Shown here: piece after piece, positions 8,329 through 14,883 of the stretch
How the letters are laid out: every line of letters starts with the position of its first letter
Numbering within the stretch: position 1 is the first letter of the stretch
NCBI GenBank assembly: GCA_002686955.1
Contig: NYZA01000009.1
Coordinates: forward strand, 1-15,252
Direction: 5' to 3'
Source of the DNA: Gemmatimonadota bacterium
Lineage (GTDB): Bacteria; GCA-2686955
Length of the DNA stretch: 15,252 nt
Program-made: the position numbers and the translations under genes
The notes under the pieces: generated by a model
What the model was told of the DNA's origin: nothing
Database searches by the model: none
Seen by the model: the letters and a program-made list of their open reading frames with translations, nothing else

Positions 8329-8332
8329 CCTC
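8329..8332 (-). promoter_or_regulatory. Ribosome binding site of the GT-C-like gene (decides a GTG start)
   Basis: GAGG on the minus strand, 5 nt before GTG 8323-8321. The in-frame ATG at 8266 has no comparable SD. Confidence 0.55.
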
Positions 8333-8379
8333 AATGCGGTCGAATACGAAGTAGAAGGCACCTGGATGCCGGTTCCGCT

Positions 8380-8416
8380 TCAGATCCGAGACGCAGTCGG
8401 CCGATGCCGGATCTGA
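8380..8416. repeat. Perfect 9-bp inverted repeat in the divergent glycosyltransferase/receiver intergenic region
   Basis: TCAGATCCG (8380-8388) and CGGATCTGA (8408-8416) are exact reverse complements separated by 19 bp. The region is only 116 bp and is flanked by divergent starts at 8323 and 8440. This is a candidate operator for both genes or a hairpin in the receiver-gene leader. No known regulator site is recognised. Confidence 0.5.
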
Positions 8417-8439
8417 TCGCTTGAACGACGGAGAGATGG

Positions 8440-8868
8440 ATGATGAGAGGCTCGATACTGATCGTGGACGATGACGAGGGCGTGCGCGACGTGTTGGAGC
8501 AGCTGCTCGAGATCCTGGGGCACGAGCCGAGGCTTTGCGGTGACAAGGAGTCCGCCTTGGAGGCGCTGGAGGAGCGCGGCTGGGACGCGGCCTTTTTCGA
8601 CATCCTCCTGGGGGATGGGAATGGACTGGAGCTGCTCGAACACGCGCTCTCGGTGCAGCCCGATCTGCCGGTAATAATCATCAGTGGAGTCGCGACTAGC
8701 GAAAGGGTTGACCAGGCGAAAGAGCTGGGGGCATCGGGATTCCTGCTCAAGCCCTTCCGCGCCGACGAGGTGACCCAGGAGCTCAATCGTGCACTCGTCC
8801 GCGGCACTTTGTCCAAGCAACGCCGGCGGCTCTCCGACGCGCTCGAGAGAGCGGAGTCGCAGGAGTAG
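8440..8868 (+). CDS. Stand-alone response regulator receiver (CheY-like) protein
   Basis: 142 aa with an ATG at 8440 and GGAGAG 4 nt upstream. It is a complete receiver domain: the acidic cluster Asp10-Asp12 (IVDDDEG), phospho-acceptor Asp54 (AAFFDILLGDG), Ser82 (IIIS) in the Thr/Ser position, and Lys104-Pro105 (LLKPF). After the domain there is only a basic/acidic helical tail of about 25 residues (KQRRRLSDALERAES) and no DNA-binding or enzymatic output module. It would be phosphorylated by a histidine kinase not in this window and act by protein contact, as a phosphorelay intermediate or an adaptor. glgP follows 114 nt downstream on the same strand; whether they share a transcript is unclear. 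Confidence 0.9.
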   Translation: MMRGSILIVDDDEGVRDVLEQLLEILGHEPRLCGDKESALEALEERGWDAAFFDILLGDGNGLELLEHALSVQPDLPVIIISGVATSERVDQAKELGASGFLLKPFRADEVTQELNRALVRGTLSKQRRRLSDALERAESQE

Positions 8869-8917
8869 GGGCTCTGGCGGGTCGCCCCATTGCTGGCGAA
8901 GCGCTCCGAACATGCTC

Positions 8918-8923
8918 TATTAT
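8918..8923 (+). promoter_or_regulatory. Possible -10 element upstream of glgP
   Basis: TATTAT (5 of 6 to consensus) lies 60 nt before the glgP ATG. The only TTG hexamer nearby (TTGCTG) is 22 bp upstream, which is too far for a standard -35. It would allow glgP transcription independent of the receiver gene. Confidence 0.3.
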
Positions 8924-8982
8924 CCGCCGATTCTCGATCCGAACCCTGTAGTAGCGGCATCGGACCGAAGGCCGGAGGACCC

Positions 8983-11163
8983 ATGAAACGCCCCCGACTC
9001 GAACCGATCTTCGACGATCTGCCCGACCGGATTTCCGGACTCGGCCGCCTTGCGACCAACCTCTGGTGGAGCTGGTCCCCTTCTGTCTCCGCGCTCTTCG
9101 AAACGATCGATCCCGAAGCGTGGGCGCGCCACGGGAATCCAGTACGCTTGCTGCTCGAGCTGGATCGATCGCGTCTCGACGAGCTCGGCACGCACGGACC
9201 CTTCCTGCTCCGCCTCGACCGCGCGGAGGAGGCGCTCGACGCGTATCTACGCGAGAGCGGCACTTGGTTCGACCGGACCCACCCCGGGCGATCCGGCGAT
9301 CTGATCGCCTACCTTTCGGCCGAGTTCGGGTTGCACGAATCGCTGCCGATCTACTGCGGGGGACTAGGGGTACTGGCCGGGGATCATATGAAGTCGGCTT
9401 CCGACCTCGGTGTGCCGCTGATCGGTGTCGGACTTCTTTATCGGCACGGCTACTTCGACCAGCGGATCGATGGGAAGGGCCGACAGACCGAGATCTTTCC
9501 GGATCACGACCCCGGCTTCATGCCGATCCGCCGCGTGCGGGATGAAGAGGGCGGAGCTCTGGTGATTACGCTCCCGGTGAGCGGTCGTAAGGTCGAGACG
9601 GCTATCTGGGCGGTGGAGGTCGGACGGAACTGGGTCTATCTGCTGAGCAGCGATGTCGAGGGGGCGCCGAAAGAGGACCGGGATATCTGCTCGCAACTCT
9701 ACGGAACCGAGCGAGCCAATCGACTCGAGCAGGAGCAGATTCTCGGTCTGGGAGCGATCCATCTGACGCATCGTCTGGGGCTCAGGCCGGCCGTTTGGCA
9801 CATGAACGAGGGGCACTCGGTGCTTCAGGCGCTTGCACGCCTTCGCCGCCGGGTGAGCATCGAGGACCACGACTACGAGGCGGCGAAGCGCATCATAGCC
9901 TCCCGGAGCATCTTCACGACCCACACCCCCGTGGCGGCCGGCAACGAGGCATTCGACGTGGAGCTTGTCGAAGAACAGCTCGGCGCCTATTGCGAATCCT
10001 CGGGAATCGATCTGGAACGGTTCATCGATCTCGGGCGGCAGCCGAAGCAGGGCGGCGAGAACGGGACGGAGGAGCTTTCCCTCACCGTGCTCGCTCTCCG
10101 GCTCTCCTCGGCGGCCAATGGCGTAAGCCGCATGCACGCCCAGGTCTCGCGCGATATGTGGCGACACGTCTTTCCCGTCGAGAGTGGCGACGATGTCCCG
10201 ATCGGATCGGTCACCAACGGCGTCCACACCCAGACCTGGATGGCGCCCGAAATGATGGCTCTGCTCGACGAGCACCTCGGAGCGGATTGGATCGCCCGAC
10301 TCACCGAGCCCGAATGGTGGAATGCGGCGAGAGAGATCCCCGGCGAAGCGCTCTGGGCGGTCCACCAGATCCTGAAGCGGCGCCTGCTTCGTTTCGTCGC
10401 CGAGCGGGAGAACGCGCGCAGGGCCCGAGAATCGGTGAGCTTCGCCCCGGCGCTCGATCCCTCGGTGCTCACGATCGGGTTCGCCCGCCGATTCGCGCCG
10501 TACAAGCGGGCCAATCTCCTCGCCGGCGATCCGGATCGCCTGCGGAGGATTCTCTGTCATCCGGAGCGCCCGGTTCAGCTCCTCTTCGCAGGCAAAGCCT
10601 ACCCGACCGACACCGAGGGGAAGGCGCTCGTGGCCGAGATCGGTCGACTGGCCTCCGATCCCGATCTGGCGGGGAGGATCGTCCTGATCGAGGACTACGA
10701 TATGAATGTCGGGCGCCACCTCGTGCAGGGCGTTGATGTTTGGTTGAACAACCCCCGGCGTCCGCAGGAGGCCAGTGGCACGAGCGGCCAGAAGGTCCCT
10801 CTGAACGGCGGGATCAACCTGTCGATCCTCGATGGATGGTGGCCCGAGGCGTACGACGGTGACAACGGCTGGGCGATATCGGACGACCGGCCCCTCGCCG
10901 ATGCCGGACGGCAGGACGAGGCGGATGCCCAGTCTCTTTATCGACTGCTCGAAGAAGAGGTCGTACCACTATACTATACAAAGGAAAACGGCCTGCCACT
11001 CGGTTGGATTCAGCGCATGGTCGCGTCGCTGGCAACGGTGACTGGGAGGTTTTCGGCGGCGCGAATGGTGGCCGAGTACACCTCCCGCTACTACATGCCC
11101 ACAGCCACGAGAGGCGAGGCCGAGATCAAAGCTCATCGAGCGATCGGGGCCAGTCCTTCTTGA
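8983..11163 (+). CDS. glgP: Alpha-glucan (glycogen/maltodextrin) phosphorylase, short GT35 type
   Basis: 726 aa from ATG 8983, chosen because GGAGGA lies 3 nt upstream and the homologous region begins here; the open frame extends 93 nt further up. It catalyses PLP-dependent phosphorolysis of alpha-1,4-glucans to glucose-1-phosphate in the cytoplasm. The N-terminal DUF3417-like segment (LGRLATNLWWSWSP, residues 20-33) marks the alternative subfamily (TIGR02094 type) rather than the long muscle/E. coli type. Other landmarks are GGLGVLAGD (126-134), AVWHMNEGHS, the TNGVHTQTWM loop, a GFARRFAPYKRA phosphate/glucan region and GVDVWLNNPRRPQEASGTSG. PLP Lys604 follows in GQKVPLNGG. Position 603 is Gln where Met is commonest in other phosphorylases. 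The 3' end overlaps the convergent Fpg/Nei gene by 38 nt, leaving no terminator between them. Confidence 0.95.
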   Translation: MKRPRLEPIFDDLPDRISGLGRLATNLWWSWSPSVSALFETIDPEAWARHGNPVRLLLELDRSRLDELGTHGPFLLRLDRAEEALDAYLRESGTWFDRTHPGRSGDLIAYLSAEFGLHESLPIYCGGLGVLAGDHMKSASDLGVPLIGVGLLYRHGYFDQRIDGKGRQTEIFPDHDPGFMPIRRVRDEEGGALVITLPVSGRKVETAIWAVEVGRNWVYLLSSDVEGAPKEDRDICSQLYGTERANRLEQEQILGLGAIHLTHRLGLRPAVWHMNEGHSVLQALARLRRRVSIEDHDYEAAKRIIASRSIFTTHTPVAAGNEAFDVELVEEQLGAYCESSGIDLERFIDLGRQPKQGGENGTEELSLTVLALRLSSAANGVSRMHAQVSRDMWRHVFPVESGDDVPIGSVTNGVHTQTWMAPEMMALLDEHLGADWIARLTEPEWWNAAREIPGEALWAVHQILKRRLLRFVAERENARRARESVSFAPALDPSVLTIGFARRFAPYKRANLLAGDPDRLRRILCHPERPVQLLFAGKAYPTDTEGKALVAEIGRLASDPDLAGRIVLIEDYDMNVGRHLVQGVDVWLNNPRRPQEASGTSGQKVPLNGGINLSILDGWWPEAYDGDNGWAISDDRPLADAGRQDEADAQSLYRLLEEEVVPLYYTKENGLPLGWIQRMVASLATVTGRFSAARMVAEYTSRYYMPTATRGEAEIKAHRAIGASPS

Positions 11164-12007
11164 GCAGGCGAGAGAGCGCTCGGTCGGCGAAGATCTTGCC
11201 GCCGGTCTGACATTTGGGACAGTAATTCGTCTCGCGGCGTCCGTACACGATCCGCTGAATCGGCGCGCCGCAGACCGGACATGGCTCTCCGAAGCGGCCG
11301 TGTGCGGCCATCCCCTCGCGAAAAGCGGTGACCTTCTCCGGAAAGTTCCCGCCGGCAATGCGCCGGAGCTCGGCGATCCATTGATCGATAGTCCAGCCGA
11401 TCGCTTCGTGCAGGCGCTCCAGTTCGTTCCGACTCAGTTCCCGCGTGAGCTTGAAGGGCGACAAACGAGCGCGATGCAGTATCTCGTCGGAGTAGGCGTT
11501 GCCGAGTCCATCGGTGATGCGGGGATCGGTCAAGGCGCGCTTGAGCGTGTGGTTCGCCGAGCACAAACGGTCCCCCAGCTCCCCGACGCTAGCCGCACGG
11601 AGGTCGATCCCGCCGCGATCGAAGGCCCGGAGCGCGTCTAGACCCCGTACGACGTGAAGCGAGGCCCGTTGACGACTCCCTTCTTCGGTGATCGCCAGGG
11701 TCCCGTTCTCGAAGTCGAGATGGGCCAACCCTCTCTTGCCCTTGATTCGCTGTCCGCTCTCCCGCCACCGCAAGCGGCCCGCGACCATGAGGTGAACGAC
11801 GAAGCAGATCTCGTTCGCGAAGTGCAGGACGATCTGTTTTCCGATTCGATGCACGGTGCGGAGCTCGAACCCCACGGCATCGCCGGGAGCCGGCTCGACC
11901 GTCCTCAGCAGAAAGGGGCTGGAGAGATCGATCCATTGGAGCCGCTGTCCTCCGATCCGAGCCCGTAGCGCTTCTAGATAGACCGAGATATCGGGCAGCT
12001 CAGGCAC
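11126..12007 (-). CDS. Fpg/Nei family DNA glycosylase/AP lyase
   Basis: 293 aa, base-excision repair of oxidised bases. Landmarks are the N-terminal catalytic Pro2 and Glu3 (MPELPD; PELPEVE is usual), Lys57 in HRIGKQIVLHF, VAGRLRW, the H2TH segment GLGNAYSDEILHRARLSP (168-185) and a four-cysteine zinc finger (Cys243, Cys246, Cys263, Cys266) with Arg258 in the conserved place. All catalytic and DNA-contacting landmarks are present, so it should be active. The lesion preference (8-oxoguanine versus oxidised pyrimidine) cannot be told. An extra 27 residues follow the zinc finger. The start is GTG 12007-12005, fixed by the need for Pro as residue 2. That start overlaps the upstream gene's stop by 8 nt (GTGCCTGA), so translation is probably coupled. 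It is the last gene of a three-gene operon. Confidence 0.92.
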   Translation of the reverse strand: MPELPDISVYLEALRARIGGQRLQWIDLSSPFLLRTVEPAPGDAVGFELRTVHRIGKQIVLHFANEICFVVHLMVAGRLRWRESGQRIKGKRGLAHLDFENGTLAITEEGSRQRASLHVVRGLDALRAFDRGGIDLRAASVGELGDRLCSANHTLKRALTDPRITDGLGNAYSDEILHRARLSPFKLTRELSRNELERLHEAIGWTIDQWIAELRRIAGGNFPEKVTAFREGMAAHGRFGEPCPVCGAPIQRIVYGRRETNYCPKCQTGGKIFADRALSRLLKKDWPRSLDEL

Positions 12008-12614
12008 CGCTCGAGCCGGAGTCGAGCAGCAGGGCCCGCAGTGCGCGCGCGGCGGCCGCCTCGGCCTGGTGGTGGAAGCGGAGCCACTGTTCGTGTCCGG
12101 AAGGGCCGACCTCGTTCGATATTCCCAAGAGCGCCCCGAACTCGATGCCTGCGCGCTCCGCCCAGCGCGCGGCGGCGAAGAGCTCGAGGTGCTCGACTTG
12201 CGCGAGTCGACCGAGAAAGGCGGCGTTCCGCGGCGCGAGGGTGAGCGACGGCGTGGTCAGGGTCGCGACCCGGGGATAGTCGGGGGGCGCGGTGTGCGCC
12301 GGAGCCGGAGGAGACGCCACGGTCGGTTGAGCATCGGGCAGGTGGGCGCGGCCTTGGACGGCGGCGGCGGACGCGAAGCGGTAGGAGTCGGCCATTACCA
12401 CCTGACCGATCTCCAAGCCGGAGCCGGGGTAGGCGCCGGCCGTGCCGATCAGCCATGCTTGCGTGGGAAGGCTATCGGCGGCATCCGCGAGCGCGAGGGC
12501 GGCTTCGACGAGACCGACGCCCAAAGTCAGAACCGACCAGGGCCCGCTGCCCAGCTCTCGGAGCTCCGAGGGGGTTGCCGCGATGACGAGAACAGATCGG
12601 ACCGACATCGCCAT
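12000..12614 (-). CDS. Nucleoside phosphorylase superfamily protein, futalosine hydrolase (MqnB)-like
   Basis: 204 aa. The fold is that of the purine nucleosidase/phosphorylase superfamily: VLVIAATPSELREL at the N-terminus, TLGVGLVEAALAL, LIGTAGAYPGSGLEIGQVVM (the GxAGaYpgSgL pattern typical of futalosine hydrolases), and a late EHLELFAAARWAERAGI, GISNEVGPSGHEQW segment. The last motif fits MqnB better than 5'-methylthioadenosine/S-adenosylhomocysteine nucleosidase. MqnB cleaves futalosine to release hypoxanthine in menaquinone synthesis, but no other mqn gene is visible, so the assignment rests on motifs. A Pro/Ala-rich stretch (residues about 93-114) replaces a more ordered region. The start ATG at 12614 overlaps the crotonase stop as TGATG; TTG 12617 and ATG 12608 are alternatives, and none has a clear SD. 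Confidence 0.65.
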   Translation of the reverse strand: MAMSVRSVLVIAATPSELRELGSGPWSVLTLGVGLVEAALALADAADSLPTQAWLIGTAGAYPGSGLEIGQVVMADSYRFASAAAVQGRAHLPDAQPTVASPPAPAHTAPPDYPRVATLTTPSLTLAPRNAAFLGRLAQVEHLELFAAARWAERAGIEFGALLGISNEVGPSGHEQWLRFHHQAEAAAARALRALLLDSGSSGA

Positions 12615-13414
12615 CAATCCGCGAATCGCGGAGCCCGCTTTTCGCGAACCGCCGCGATCCCTTCCGCCACCTGCCCCTGGGCATAGTCGATCGACTGGGC
12701 CTGTGCTTCCGCCTCGAGTCGCTCATGCAGCGGCTCTTCCAGAGCGGTGGCGAGGCTCCTCTTCACCTGGCGGACCGCCATCGGACAGGCGACCGAGATC
12801 TGATCGGCCAGGGCGAGCGCCGCCTCAAACAGCTCATCCGATGAGTGAGCGCTCGATGCGAGACCGTACTCGACCGCCTCGGCGCCGCCGATCTCTCGCC
12901 CGGTCGCGAAGAGCATGAACGCCTTCTCGGGCCCCACCAATCTCGGCAGGTAGTAGGTGGCGCCCAGCCCGGGATGCAAACCGAGCCGGGTGAAGGTAAA
13001 CCCCAGGCGGGCTTCGCGTGCCACCAGGCGCATGTCGCAGGCCAGCGCCAAGCAGAGTCCGGCACCGACGGCGGAGCCATTGATCGCCGCGATTACGGGC
13101 ACCGCGATGTCGCGCACGCAGAGGAAACGGCCGTAGTAGTGCCGCATCCGCCCGACATTCTCGATGCGACGGCTCTCGTCGTGCACACCCTCGGTGAGCG
13201 CGGTGAGCATCTCCAGGTCTCCGCCCGCGCTGAAATGTCTGCCGGCGCCGGTGATCACGACGGCTCGCAGACTGCGATCGTCCGCGACCTCCGATACGAC
13301 CTCCGCGAACCTCTCCGCCATCGCGGGAGACATCGCGTTGGCGCGAGACGGATCGTTGAAAGTGATGATAGCGGTCTTCTCGCGGCGCTCGGCGAGAACC
13401 AGGTTGTCCGGCAT
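12614..13414 (-). CDS. Crotonase (enoyl-CoA hydratase/isomerase) superfamily protein lacking both hydratase glutamates
   Basis: 266 aa from ATG 13414-13412, with AGAGGA 6 nt upstream. The frame extends 45 nt further, but that part is Arg/Gly/Pro-rich. Crotonase-fold landmarks are [11 protein letters not shown], the first oxyanion-hole loop [12 protein letters not shown] (59-70), the second in [20 protein letters not shown] (111-130), [16 protein letters not shown] and a C-terminal [14 protein letters not shown]. Aligned to rat mitochondrial hydratase, Glu144 is Cys121 and Glu164 is Phe141. It therefore should not work as a classical enoyl-CoA hydratase and may be an isomerase, thioesterase or other CoA-dependent enzyme; the substrate is unknown. 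It is first in the operon with the MqnB-like and Fpg/Nei genes. Confidence 0.88.
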   Translation of the reverse strand: MPDNLVLAERREKTAIITFNDPSRANAMSPAMAERFAEVVSEVADDRSLRAVVITGAGRHFSAGGDLEMLTALTEGVHDESRRIENVGRMRHYYGRFLCVRDIAVPVIAAINGSAVGAGLCLALACDMRLVAREARLGFTFTRLGLHPGLGATYYLPRLVGPEKAFMLFATGREIGGAEAVEYGLASSAHSSDELFEAALALADQISVACPMAVRQVKRSLATALEEPLHERLEAEAQAQSIDYAQGQVAEGIAAVREKRAPRFAD

Positions 13415-13470
13415 CGGAGTTCCTCTGGGGGGATGGCCCGATCTTTCCGCGCGGGGCAAGAACAGGTTGC

Positions 13471-13499
13471 ATTATACTCAAGGTTTGCCGATTTTCCCA
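13471..13499 (-). promoter_or_regulatory. Promoter candidate of the crotonase/MqnB-like/Fpg operon
   Basis: The minus strand carries a perfect TATAAT (13471-13476). The hexamer 17 bp upstream is TGGGAA (13494-13499), only 3 of 6 to TTGACA. Predicted start near 13464, leader about 50 nt. GGCAA (13455-13459) and TTGCC (13485-13489) flank the -10 symmetrically and could be operator half-sites. Confidence 0.5.
13473..13478 (+). promoter_or_regulatory. Plus-strand -10 candidate for cysC, overlapping the opposite -10
   Basis: TATACT (5 of 6) overlaps by 4 bp the minus-strand TATAAT. There is no recognisable -35 on this strand. It would start transcription near 13485, about 78 nt before the cysC TTG. 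Confidence 0.35.
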
Positions 13500-13523
13500 T
13501 CTGACCACGTTTGCATTCACGAT

Positions 13524-13550
13524 GACCCATCGGCGGGTCGGTCGACCCGC
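13524..13550 (+). repeat. Alternative hairpins in the cysC leader
   Basis: GCGGGTC (13533-13539) and GACCCGC (13544-13550) form a perfect 7-bp stem with loop GGTC, ending 2 nt before the cysC SD. An upstream GACCC (13524-13528) can instead pair with GGGTC (13535-13539). The two structures are mutually exclusive. Confidence 0.45.
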
Positions 13551-13552
13551 GC

Positions 13553-13557
13553 GGAGA
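13553..13557 (+). promoter_or_regulatory. Ribosome binding site of cysC (decides a TTG start)
   Basis: GGAGA, 5 nt before TTG 13563. No ATG or GTG lies nearby in frame until residue 22, which is inside the conserved CysC N-terminus. Confidence 0.65.
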
Positions 13558-13562
13558 CAGCC

Positions 13563-14177
13563 TTGAGCCTGCCCACCCCAAAAAGCGACAATCTCACCTG
13601 GCAAGACACGTCGGTAGACCGACACATGCGCGAAGAGCTCAATCGACACAGGGGCGCCGTGCTCTGGTTCACCGGGCTCTCGGGATCGGGCAAGTCGACC
13701 CTGGCAAACGCCGTATCGGCGCGCCTTCACCGCAACGGGGTTCATACCTATGTGCTCGACGGCGACAATGTGCGGCACGGATTGAACCGTGATCTCGGGT
13801 TCTCCCCCGAGGATCGCGTGGAGAACATCCGTCGGATCGGAGAGGTGGCCAATCTCTTCGCGGACTCCGGCTGCATAGTGACCACGGCTTTCATCAGTCC
13901 CTATGGACGCGAGCGCCGGCTGGCCCGTGACATCGCGGGCGGTTGCTTTATCGAGGTCTACACTTGTCCCTCGCTGGAGGTTTGCGAAAAGCGCGATCCG
14001 AAGGGTCTTTACAAGAAGGCCCGCGCGGGTGAGATCCCCGAGTTCACCGGGATCAGTGCGCCGTACGAAGAGCCGGAAGCAGCGGAGATCTCGATCGATA
14101 CGGGCGAGCTCGACGTCGACCAATCGGTCGACAAAGTCATCGCCTACCTCCAAGAACAGGGCTTCCTCTCGCCCTGA
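13563..14177 (+). CDS. cysC: Adenylylsulfate (APS) kinase
   Basis: 204 aa. It phosphorylates adenosine 5'-phosphosulfate with ATP to give PAPS, the cytoplasmic donor for sulfate reduction or sulfotransferases. Landmarks are the conserved N-terminal [12 protein letters not shown], Walker [10 protein letters not shown] (38-46), [20 protein letters not shown] (66-85), Ser112 in ISPY (the serine phosphorylated in E. coli CysC), and the mobile lid [19 protein letters not shown]. Full length and all motifs are intact. The residue after ISPY is Gly115, where Arg or Lys is usual (ISPFRxxR). The start is TTG 13563 with GGAGA 5 nt before it; the conserved N-terminus excludes ATG 13626. Neither cysD nor cysN, which supply APS, is nearby. 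The aldolase gene follows after 10 nt, so the two are probably cotranscribed. Confidence 0.95.
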   Translation: MSLPTPKSDNLTWQDTSVDRHMREELNRHRGAVLWFTGLSGSGKSTLANAVSARLHRNGVHTYVLDGDNVRHGLNRDLGFSPEDRVENIRRIGEVANLFADSGCIVTTAFISPYGRERRLARDIAGGCFIEVYTCPSLEVCEKRDPKGLYKKARAGEIPEFTGISAPYEEPEAAEISIDTGELDVDQSVDKVIAYLQEQGFLSP

Positions 14178-14187
14178 TCGGTTCGCG

Positions 14188-14883
14188 ATGCAAGGCGAGC
14201 AGGGAATCAGGGCGCGATTGGTAGAGACCTGCCGCGCGATGTACGAGCAGGGGTACATCGTGGCCGCCGACGGTAACGCCTCCGTGCGCCTGGGGAACGA
14301 CCGCATAGCGGTGACGCCCTCGGGAGTACACAAGGGCTTCTTGAAGCCCGTGGACCTGGTGATTGCCGATCTGGACGGGAATGCCCTCCATGGAGGGCGC
14401 CCGACGAGTGAGATCCGCATGCATATCGAGGTCTATCGCCGGAGGCCCGATGTGGGAGCAGTGCTCCACGCCCATCCCCCTCACGTCTTGGCGCTCAGTG
14501 TGGCCGGCGTTTCCCTCGGCAAGTGCATTCTTCCCGAGACGGTATTCAGCTTGGGCCAGATCGAGCATGCCGGTTACGCCACGCCGACCACCGACGATGT
14601 CCCGCGGGCGATCGCCCTTCGCATCGCCGAACACGACGCACTGATCCTCGACAGACATGGCACGCTGACCGTCGGGAGCGATCTCCAGGGCGCGTTCAAT
14701 CGACTGGAGCAGGTCGAGCACACGGCGAAGGTGAGCCACCTCGCCCATCTGCTCGGTCCAGTCGCGCCTCTGCCCCCCGAAGAGGTGGAACGGATCCGCC
14801 GGCTGGCGGAAGGGCTGGGGAGCGGGAGCAGCTTTGAGGGCTGTGGGGATTGCTCGGTCTGTCGGCGTGAGGGTTCAGCCTAA
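14188..14883 (+). CDS. Class II aldolase/adducin family protein (FucA-like) with C-terminal Cys cluster
   Basis: 231 aa. The family includes L-fuculose-phosphate aldolase, ribulose-phosphate epimerases and dehydratases acting on phosphorylated sugars. The zinc site and catalytic residues are present: GN at 29-30 with ASVR, TPSG (43-46), Glu76 (TSEIRMH), His94 and His96 (HAHPPH), and His157 (RHGTLTVG). Their spacing is close to E. coli FucA (Glu73, His92, His94, His155), so a zinc-dependent aldolase-type activity is likely but the substrate is unknown. Unusually, the tail carries Cys219, Cys222 and Cys225 (CGDCSVC), not part of the FucA active site. The ATG at 14188 comes 10 nt after the cysC stop; no clear SD is seen, so translation is probably coupled to cysC. 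The last 9 nt overlap the convergent receiver gene. Confidence 0.88.
   Translation: MQGEQGIRARLVETCRAMYEQGYIVAADGNASVRLGNDRIAVTPSGVHKGFLKPVDLVIADLDGNALHGGRPTSEIRMHIEVYRRRPDVGAVLHAHPPHVLALSVAGVSLGKCILPETVFSLGQIEHAGYATPTTDDVPRAIALRIAEHDALILDRHGTLTVGSDLQGAFNRLEQVEHTAKVSHLAHLLGPVAPLPPEEVERIRRLAEGLGSGSSFEGCGDCSVCRREGSA

Noticed and set aside
6728-8416. 562-codon plus-strand open frame
   Set aside because: It is antisense to the membrane glycosyltransferase-like gene; the product is low-complexity, rich in Arg, Gly, Glu and Asp.
8868-8888. Terminator after the receiver gene
   Set aside because: GGGGC and GCCCC can pair over an 11-nt loop, but the stem is only 5 bp and no T-run follows.
9364-10719. 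451-codon minus-strand open frame
   Set aside because: Antisense shadow of glgP, with no motif or SD.
12834-14420. 528-codon minus-strand open frame
   Set aside because: It spans the antisense of the aldolase and cysC, the divergent promoter region and an out-of-frame part of the crotonase gene; it is incompatible with three well-supported genes.
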